From positions 186,001 to 250,000 of the forward strand of contig JAWWNJ010000047.1 of the NCBI GenBank assembly GCA_037176885.1: a stretch of DNA of 64,000 nt, read 5' to 3'. Source of the DNA: Favolaschia claudopus (Eukaryota > Basidiomycota > Agaricomycetes > Agaricales > Mycenaceae). Within the stretch, counting starts at the first letter, position 1, and every line of letters begins with the position of its first letter. Both the position numbers and the translations under genes were made by a program. Below are positions 57,497 through 64,000 of this stretch, piece by piece. Below the pieces are notes generated by a model that made no database searches, was not told the origin of the DNA, and worked only from the letters and a program-made list of their open reading frames with translations.

Positions 57497-58600
57497 TCAG
57501 TTACGCCTCCGCCAGAAGGGAAGAGTATGCGACTTCACATCTTCGTCGCTGAAGCTAACGATATCAGGAAATGCAGCATCATAGGACTCATCCGAGACAA
57601 GCCCTGAATCCCTGATACACAAACTCTGCAACTTGCAACCAGATTCCGATACAAAGTATACCAAGGTGTCAACGGGATTGGTTCCGAGAAGCTTTTCGCT
57701 GACATCGAGGGTGGAGAGTGCTGGGACCATGAAGCTCTCGATACACTCTATCATCCCAGTATCTCCCAGTAGCGTCAACGACTTCAGGTGGGGAAGCGTG
57801 ATGGGGGGCTCGGCAATGTAGGCTTCCTCTTCGACGACGAGTTTAAGGCAACAATCCGTCAAGCTGGTGACCTGCCGCAAGATGTCAACGCATCTCTCGA
57901 GCGGTGCGCCGTGCAACCACAGGGTGGTCAACTGGGTCCAAGGAAGAACGACGTAGTCGAATGCTAGGTCACAGAGTACGACGGAGCACAGCAAAGGGGC
58001 AGCTGAAGCTTCAAGTTCGACGTTATATGGGCATTCGTCATCAAATTCCAAGTCAAGATGACGGAGAAGAGGGAGATCGCCATCTAAGAGGGAGAGGAAT
58101 TCGAAAGAAGAGTAGTATCCGAGCCGAAGCTGCAAATATTCGCAGCAAACACTGTAAAGCGAGACCGATTGAAAGGCGCCCTCTACATCGAACAGCAGAA
58201 AGCGTTCGTTGACGTAAATAGACAGAGAAAAGCGACCAGCTCTGTCGAGCCAGAGATTCTGTGGATTGAGCACGGGTAAATTCCCAGAGAGTGCCATGGC
58301 TCGCCACAATTTCGGGGTTGCGAGCGCGATTTCCCTCCATAAACGACAGACGTGTGTCAGAACAAGGGGCGATTTGGGTCCCGCGAGTGGGGGACAACAG
58401 GGGTAGGGCGGAAGAGTATGTAGAAGTATCTCGGTGGTAATCTCGTTAGGCAGAGTCAGGACGGGATACACGTAGGCGTCAAGCCTCTTTTGGACGGCCG
58501 ATTTTTCTTGTCGAAGCAAGATGAGGGAGTGATTGAGAGATAGAATTTTGTCCTCCAGCTCCGCCAGAAGAGCGCGTTCCGCTGCAAGCGTGTTGAGCAT
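57497..58600 (-). CDS. F-box-like protein, lone divergent copy with N-terminal coiled coil
   Basis: Intronless, 367 residues. The coiled coil is MLNTLAAERALLAELEDKIL and on to RQEKSAVQKRL; the F-box is YPVLTLPNEITTEILLHTLP and LTHVCRLWREIALATPKLWR. LRR-like blocks follow: LPWTQLTTLWLHGA, LPHLKSLTLLGDTG, VPALSTLDVSEKLLG. It ends HTLPFWRRRN. The overall plan is that of cassette genes A and B, but it is clearly more diverged and stands alone, without a partner. It is the best intact relative of the decayed fragment at 31.0-31.4 kb. Confidence 0.83.
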   Translation of the reverse strand: MLNTLAAERALLAELEDKILSLNHSLILLRQEKSAVQKRLDAYVYPVLTLPNEITTEILLHTLPPYPCCPPLAGPKSPLVLTHVCRLWREIALATPKLWRAMALSGNLPVLNPQNLWLDRAGRFSLSIYVNERFLLFDVEGAFQSVSLYSVCCEYLQLRLGYYSSFEFLSLLDGDLPLLRHLDLEFDDECPYNVELEASAAPLLCSVVLCDLAFDYVVLPWTQLTTLWLHGAPLERCVDILRQVTSLTDCCLKLVVEEEAYIAEPPITLPHLKSLTLLGDTGMIECIESFMVPALSTLDVSEKLLGTNPVDTLVYFVSESGCKLQSLCIRDSGLVSDESYDAAFPDIVSFSDEDVKSHTLPFWRRRN

Positions 58601-58801
58601 ATCTTAGCTGGCTGGCCGCCGCTGGATGTACGGCGCACTTGGTGTTTTTCCTGAATGTCGTGACGTTTAGAAGAGAAACGCGGAATTCGGTCCGAACAGC
58701 CGGAACCACCTCGAAACCTCTCGTAGTACTACACTGTACCAACCAAGTGACTGTAGCAACCAGTACAACAGGACCGTACAAAAACAACGATACATGGTTC
58801 C

Positions 58802-60232
58802 CTACATCTGCTGCATAAATCTCTTATACGGCGTCAACTCGACCAACTGCTCCGAAAACTCCCTATACCTCTGAATCGTCGCCATGCGCGACTCACCCGG
58901 AACGCTCGCCGACAAAGGCTGGGGCAGCACCGGTCGAGCCGGGAACGGCGACTCCTTCCCCCGTCGAATGATCGGAATGGGTTGGTTGTACAACTCATAC
59001 GGCGACACCGCACTGGTACTCGCGGCAAGTGCTGCTATCATAGACGAGCAAGAGCTGCTGCGGCGAAGGCCGGGGAACGAGGGCTCCAAGGTGTCCTGGA
59101 TCTTGTCGAAGACCATACTCCGACGAAGCGTCTTGGAGATCGAGAGGGGATACACCGCCAGCGGTGCAGTCATGGACGTGACGTCCGAGAAGCGGCGCGA
59201 TCGCGGTGTCGGATTGTCGACTGTCGATACGAAGACGAAGGGGGTTTGGGGACCTGGGGTTGGGTTGTTCTCACCCTCCGTCACAAGAATGAATGGCGAG
59301 GAAGGGAGAGACGTCGCATGACGTGTGGAGTTAGACTCCAGATCGAGAGATTGCGGCCGCGCCTTGGATGTAACTCGCCTCTTCGTCTTCAGGCTCATGG
59401 ACGGGAAAAGAGTTCGGGGGAGCGCAAATGTGGTGGCCTCGCCCTCTCCCGTCTCCGCCGCTGCCGCCAGTATTTGCCGGAAGCTGCTTGGTCCAGCAGG
59501 AATTTGTCTGAAACTGCTGGGAGCCGGGGGAGCCAACGCGATGCCATTGTCGGCGGACGGATTGTAGATACGAGGGCTCAATGCTGAGACCTCGTGCCAT
59601 TGCTGAATGTCACGTTCTGTCTCCGCAGGGGGAGGTGACTTTGACCGTTTCTTGAAAACGGAAGAGACGGTACGGGTGATGGTGAGTCTTTCCCGAATGG
59701 GAGGGAGGGTAGGGAGAGGCTTCGTAGAGGCAACGGTAGAAGTTTCGCTGGACTTTGAAGACTGGAGGCTGAAGACGGCTCGGACCCTTGATTTTTTGGG
59801 TGTACCGGAAACCGACTGATAACCTTCGTCTGTATCATATCCATCACCCGACGGCGCGATGATGGGAGAAGACGAAGAGCTGGATTTCCTTTTCGACGAG
59901 CGGGATTTGCTACGCTTGGGTGAGAATTTGAGACCAAAAGTTCTGGAAGAAGACGGCGGCCTGCTGATCACATTTGTGGCCTCAGCTGCTCCGCTATTCT
60001 GTGGTAGACCGTGCCCGCGGTCGGACCCTTCCGCGAATTTAACAGTTTCACGAGGTGGGCGCCAGGCAACCTCGTCCACCTCATCCGGATCGGGCAAGAC
60101 GCAGCTGGGATCAGTGAAGATCCACTGCGCTACACGACTATTGGCGTCCAAAGCGCCTAGTTCAAGGAAGACATCGTATACAGACGCACGGATAGAGTTA
60201 GTATCCGTGGATGAGTATGGAGTTTGCGCCAT
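58802..60232 (-). CDS. Hypothetical Ser/Pro-rich disordered protein
   Basis: Single exon of about 476 residues from MAQTPYSSTDTNSIRASVYD. The N-terminal 60 residues look folded (YDVFLELGALDANSRVAQWI). The rest is Ser/Pro/Lys-rich with a basic patch (SPKRSKSRSSKRKSSSSS, a possible nuclear signal), an imperfect internal repeat PSSFRQIPAG / PSSFRQILAA, and a conserved-looking C-terminal helix (ATIQRYREFSEQLVELTPYK). The frame is open 45 codons upstream, but the Met at 60232 begins the ordered region. I do not recognise a family. Many SP/TP sites suggest regulation by phosphorylation, an inference. Confidence 0.65.
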   Translation of the reverse strand: MAQTPYSSTDTNSIRASVYDVFLELGALDANSRVAQWIFTDPSCVLPDPDEVDEVAWRPPRETVKFAEGSDRGHGLPQNSGAAEATNVISRPPSSSRTFGLKFSPKRSKSRSSKRKSSSSSSPIIAPSGDGYDTDEGYQSVSGTPKKSRVRAVFSLQSSKSSETSTVASTKPLPTLPPIRERLTITRTVSSVFKKRSKSPPPAETERDIQQWHEVSALSPRIYNPSADNGIALAPPAPSSFRQIPAGPSSFRQILAAAAETGEGEATTFALPRTLFPSMSLKTKRRVTSKARPQSLDLESNSTRHATSLPSSPFILVTEGENNPTPGPQTPFVFVSTVDNPTPRSRRFSDVTSMTAPLAVYPLSISKTLRRSMVFDKIQDTLEPSFPGLRRSSSCSSMIAALAASTSAVSPYELYNQPIPIIRRGKESPFPARPVLPQPLSASVPGESRMATIQRYREFSEQLVELTPYKRFMQQM

Positions 60233-61336
60233 GTCGAGGGTAGAAGCGGACAGACGAGACAATGGGAACCCTTTCAAAGGACACTTCAGTGGGAAAACAC
60301 GCGTACGACATGCAGACCCGGAATCAATAAGGTCAACGAGAAACTGCGGTCCCCTTGACAATACCACCAGCTCACGCTATATCTTTGGAAGAGAGGGATG
60401 AAAGACAGCAGAGAACGGCACGTCCGTCGAGAGCATAACTCCAATCCACGATTTGATTCAAAATCGACAAGGTGGTAAATGGGAAAAGCAAGGGTCACGT
60501 GTGACATGTAACGCTTCCTTTCTTTTTACCAAACCACATCTTCCAAACATCTTCCCCAGTGCCGGGGTCTCAATGTTTTTTTTGGCGGACAACTGGCGCG
60601 AGTATTTGGCGCCAAAATCTTCCTGCTACCCCCCGGATTAATTTCGTGGAGGAAACCCGCGAATTTATTTACATAGTGTACACGTCCAGTGGACCGTGGT
60701 ACTACCGGGGTCCGATGTGGTGGTCAGTCTGAATCTTCATCGCTCAACGATCCCAACCTCCCAAAACTACACCTGTATCAAAGAATATCGTTACTTAGCT
60801 TTATTGTTTCGACGCATCTCTAAGGAAAATTTTCCTCAGACGGTATCGTTCACCGGTGTTGATTGGTGTAAGGAGTCTAAAGACAGACCATCCCCGAGCT
60901 GACTGTATTACTGTGATTGAGAAGCAACCAATAATATTGTCCAATTCATCACACCCTAAATATTATCGAATCTCGTATTCGTAGCCTTGTCGTACAGTAG
61001 TCGATTCACAATTGCAGTTCAAAGTACAAAGTCCGTGGCCAGCACTCGCAATATATGCAAGGAAAGAATTCAAAGTCAATCCCATCGGACTGGGAACCGA
61101 CCCTCTGGAGTGAGCAGCATGAGGTCGTTCTTCCTTTCCCAGGAGGCGACCGAAATATTCATGTCAAGGGGAGTGAGATCACCGTCCGCGTCTGCCAACG
61201 CGAACCCGCAATTTGTTGTTTCAAGGTTGGCTTTCAGGCAGATGTGGTAAAGAATGTCTCTCATCGATGTATTCGGGAGACTAGTTGGATGAGCAATGGA
61301 TGAGCATACAACAAGAAAAGCAGGATGTATAAAATC
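60233..61336. other. Intergenic with a small unassigned frame
   Basis: It contains the promoter of the 60232 gene and a 12-bp perfect palindrome TTTGGCGCCAAA at 60605-60616. A + strand frame at 61055-61303 (82 codons, MQGKNSKSIPSDWEP..., then FPGGDRNIHVKGSEITVRVC) looks more protein-like than chance but matches nothing I know. It converges on the PH-CRIB gene. Confidence 0.45.
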
Positions 61337-62293
61337 TCACACTGATAAACCGATGGAACTGTTTCCCCGAGTCGAAGTGTCCAGTTCGATCCGCAGCCCA
61401 ACTCGATGAGAAAGTTGAGACGGAGAAAGGGCAGTGGACATTGGGCGAAGAGAATTCGACGATGGATAAGCCCTTTCTTCTCCCTCGAAATCTTCTATAG
61501 ACACCGGTTGAGGAAGTCCCAGGTCTGGTTTCTCTGATGCAAAAGGCTTGGGAAGGATATTCTTCCAGTCATAAGGAATCGATCCCTTTCGAGTTGTGCT
61601 TAGATTCTCACATATGAAGGCGATAAATGAATAAAAACCCACAGTGTAATTTTGGCTAATCGAATCCCATCCGACATGAACCTTATGGACAAAGCCGTAA
61701 GGATTGCTGACCCCCGCGATAAGATAGGAAATGTCGTCCTTCCAGCCTTGCATAATGGTGTGAGCTGGGAATCCTACTGATTGTTTTCAAAGAACGACGC
61801 ACCATAAAGATCATCGTCATTTCTCAAAGTCAGAAGGTAGGCTTTCGATTTGGTGCCAAGAATGAGACAATGGGATCCATATTCCTCACGCTCGAATTGG
61901 GTAATTTCCACCAGGGGAATCACGACTCGCGGAGTCTGATTCTGAGAGGTGCGACGATAAGACTGAAAATAGAGACCATACAAATATGGAGCCTACCGCG
62001 GAACCATGAAGGTAAAGATGAGTATTAGTCAAAACAAGCCACCGTATATTGCAGGACCAGCTCCGCCCACGCTGCGTGACGCGTACAGGACCTTGTCTGA
62101 CAACAGCCTTGGACTCGCCACTCTTTGAGTAAGGCGGCGGGGATTTCTCCAAGTCGGCGCTCTTCAGCCTCTGGGATCGAGTGACTCGTTGTGAGCCGAT
62201 CTGAATATTGAATCGGAAGTGGAAATCCAGGTAGCAAAGCCTGGAGGACGGAAGTTCGTCGAAATCTACGGAGGAAGGTCGGGGAGAAGCCAT
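61337..62293 (-). CDS. PH and CRIB domain protein without a kinase domain
   Basis: Starts MASPRPSSVDFDELPSSRL. A PH domain covers about residues 60-160 (VRQGPVRVTQRGRSWSCNIR, WLVLTNTHLYLHGSA, SYRRTSQNQTPRVVIPLVEI, SKAYLLTLRNDDDLYG, closing Trp in GWKDDI). It is followed directly by a CRIB motif: SNPYGFVHKVHVGWDSISQN then, after an intron, YTGSIPYDWKNILPK. CRIB motifs bind Cdc42/Rac-GTP, and PH-CRIB is the N-terminal half of Cla4-type PAK kinases. Here the frame ends after a 65-residue Ser-rich tail (RGNSSIGLSV) with no kinase. The intron at 61963-61996 would be only 34 nt. Start at 62293 is the Met nearest the conserved part. Confidence 0.75.
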
Positions 62294-62917
62294 ACAGCAA
62301 GGGTTATTGTCAGGCACACTTATATATGCTGAGCTTTCGTCATACGGACACGTTAGGCGCTCGGGCTACAGCATCCATAGCACCGTCTCATGGAGACCAG
62401 CCTGGAGGCGGTGTTAAAGCCTAAGAGACAATAGGCACGACGGCGTCTATGGCGGGTCTGGTTTTTGTTTTTACAGCAACGACAATGGGTCATGGAATCG
62501 CGATGAACGACATTGCCAGAAGGATAACAGATGAGCCGCGCGCTTGCAAGCTGTAGTAGCCAGTTTTAGAAATCGCGGGCCATTCGCGGCGAGGTAAAGT
62601 CCGAGTGAGATAGATGTTCGACAGGCTGTATTACAATGCTTCCTTTGAATTCGGAAAGCTGAAAAAGCTAATTCGTTGGAAAAGCCTGAGGCCTGAGGGG
62701 CCGTCGATGAAACGGTTGTTCTCGGTTCATCCAGAGGGCTCCGCAATGTCGGGCAACAGCTGCAGGCCAAGCGCGAAGCGATATCATGTTCCGCAACTAG
62801 CCGCTGCAGCGGCGCCGTCGTCAAGGCTTTCGGAAGGGCCCCTTTGGTAAAATTTAGTGCAGGACATCGAGCGCACTACTGCGAAACTGAGTATATATCC
62901 AAGACATATTCGTGACA
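62294..62917. other. Intergenic; PH-CRIB promoter side
   Basis: 620 bp without a supportable gene. The frames at 62471-62824 (-) and 62614-62850 (+) have no recognisable content. Confidence 0.55.
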
Positions 62918-63473
62918 ATGTTAAGGCTCCAACCGTTTCCGTTTAAAACAGTTTATAAACGGTTATAACCGTTTCCGTTTCCTTTTTATTTGCTCGAGGG
63001 CCTGAACCTTTTCTAAACTGTTTGTAAACGGTTTAAACAGTTGTGGAGAATTACGTGGCTATGGGTGTACTTACCAGCCAAAATGCATGGCAATCTCACT
63101 TACCAGAGTGTGTCTTGAGGTCTCCCGTCACATCGGTCTTCCATACCACTGGATTCTCGGCAGTCCCGGGTACTCCCGGCCACTGACCGTGCGCGATGAT
63201 GGGGATTCCCGATATGGTAAGTGAGCTTTCGAGGTCAACACCTGAATTTCATGGACTAAGTTACGAGCAAGGACCCGGGTGAGCCAGGAAATTTGTTCCC
63301 TTTGCACCAGCGGCCATAATCTGAACCTTTACCCCGTTATTTCGCGCTTTCTAAGAGGTTAGCAAAATTAACCTTTTATAAACTGTTTTAAACTGTTTTA
63401 AACGGTTTTGTAACCGTTTCCGTTTGTTTTGCCCGGCCGAGCAAACGGAAACTAAAAGGTTGGAGCCTTACGT
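62918..63473. mobile_element. Short non-autonomous TIR element (MITE-like)
   Basis: TAAGGCTCCAACC near 62922 is mirrored by GGTTGGAGCCTTA at about 63458-63470, giving terminal inverted repeats 550 bp apart. CGTGACA occurs just outside both ends (62911-62917 and 63471-63477), a candidate 7-bp target duplication, with a 4-nt extra (ATGT) on the left. Sub-terminal regions carry repeated AACCGTTTCCGTTT and AAACTGTTT/AAACGGTTT units, in direct and inverted order. No transposase is encoded. The exact left boundary is uncertain. Confidence 0.65.
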
Positions 63474-63492
63474 GACATACAGGCGGCTTAGC

Positions 63493-64000
63493 TCAAAGGT
63501 TTCCCGGCTCTGCGTCTCTGCGAGGCGGCACAATATCGAGATAAGTCTTGATCAAGCGGCGGACGTCCTCATCGTCAACCTGGCTGAGGTCGAGCCGAAG
63601 CCCATTCATGATATCGTCCTCTAAGTCTTCATGCTGGTTAGGATCGAACGGGTCCCTATTGACCCAGATTTGCCAGATAGAGACACCGAGTGCATAGAGG
63701 TCGTCCTCCCTGCACAGTGGTCTCTCGTAATTTTTGAACCTCCAGGCACTCTGGTAACCAGTCGTTCCCTCGTGTGGTATCACAGCGTCTTTCTCCAACT
63801 GTGCGCCCGCCCAATCACACAAGACGAGCTTCCCGTCCAACCGGCGAACGAGAACGTTGTCTGGTTTGATGTCCCCGTGTATAAGACCCGACTCGTGCAC
63901 ACGCCTGACGAGTGCCTCCATCTCAAAGATCATCCTGCGCTTGGTCTCGGATGACGCCGAGGCATAGTCCATCGGCTTTTCATATGGGGTGAAGACATGA
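63493..64000 (-). CDS. Protein kinase domain protein, C-terminal part (5' end outside window)
   Basis: The frame is open from the window edge (HVFTPYEKPMDYASASS) to the stop at 63493. It shows the catalytic loop LIHGDIKPDNVLVRR (HGDxKxxN with catalytic Asp), then VLCDWAGAQLEKD, where DWA stands at the DFG Mg-binding position. A TTGYQSAWRF activation segment follows, then the REDDLYALGVSIWQIW helix-F region with its Asp, and the C-lobe to PRRDAEPGNL. This is a fungal Ser/Thr-type kinase of the small stand-alone class common in mushrooms; substrates are unknown. The N-lobe is outside the window, so completeness cannot be judged. Confidence 0.85.
   Translation of the reverse strand, partial: HVFTPYEKPMDYASASSETKRRMIFEMEALVRRVHESGLIHGDIKPDNVLVRRLDGKLVLCDWAGAQLEKDAVIPHEGTTGYQSAWRFKNYERPLCREDDLYALGVSIWQIWVNRDPFDPNQHEDLEDDIMNGLRLDLSQVDDEDVRRLIKTYLDIVPPRRDAEPGNL

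Noticed and set aside
62918..63473. Repeated AACCGTTTCCGTTT units considered as a CRISPR-like or origin array
   Set aside because: Repeats are few, irregularly spaced and bounded by inverted termini; a fungal transposable element explains them better.

Overview
The window is nuclear DNA from a filamentous basidiomycete, most likely an Agaricomycete. Most genes are cut by short GT..AG introns (about 45-70 nt), and the gene families are typical of mushroom-forming fungi: DUF6534 membrane proteins, an aryl-alcohol-oxidase-like GMC flavoenzyme, a multi-exon P450, F-box proteins of the 'YPVLTLPNE' type, and RNase H / zf-RVT retroelement debris. I cannot name the species.

Layout. 0-4.4 kb: 3' end of a Rho-type GTPase, a disordered protein, and a secreted GMC oxidoreductase. 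4.4-7.9 kb: gene-poor, A+T-rich. 7.9-17.1 kb: a DUF6534 membrane protein, a small Cys-rich protein, hexokinase, mitochondrial ribosomal protein uL14m (divergent from hexokinase), an RTA1-like membrane protein and the first F-box gene. 17.1-22.8 kb: purine-rich satellite, F-box cassette 1 and a further F-box gene. 23.3-29.9 kb: the voltage-gated calcium channel CCH1. 30-36.5 kb: F-box debris, F-box cassette 2 (inverted) and a pyrimidine-rich satellite. 36.7-41.6 kb: mitochondrial ribosomal protein mL44, a dead retroelement fragment and an FMN-dependent 2-hydroxyacid dehydrogenase. 42.1-48.7 kb: F-box cassette 3, then eIF3a. 50-57 kb: a membrane-anchored extracellular protein interrupted by one stop codon, a hypothetical protein and a cytochrome P450. 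57.5-64 kb: a lone F-box gene, a Ser-rich protein, a PH-CRIB protein without a kinase domain, a short TIR element and a protein kinase running off the window.

The most striking feature is a two-gene F-box cassette present three times (about 18.36-21.6, 31.44-34.33 and 42.1-45.07 kb). Each copy has a type A and a type B F-box gene diverging from a shared 354-398 bp promoter, and homology continues beyond both stop codons. Copy 2 is inverted relative to copies 1 and 3. The satellite beside the A gene is inverted with it (purine-rich on the + strand in copy 1, pyrimidine-rich in copy 2). All three B genes are open. Two of three A genes are damaged: copy 1 by a C-terminal frameshift plus two compensating micro-insertions, copy 2 by one nonsense codon. 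With a lone divergent copy, two non-cassette F-box genes and one decayed fragment, the window holds ten F-box loci scattered among housekeeping genes (hexokinase, uL14m, CCH1, mL44, eIF3a).

Splice sites were inferred by eye from reading-frame continuity and GT..AG signals. Gene ends are usually firm; some starts and exon borders are provisional.
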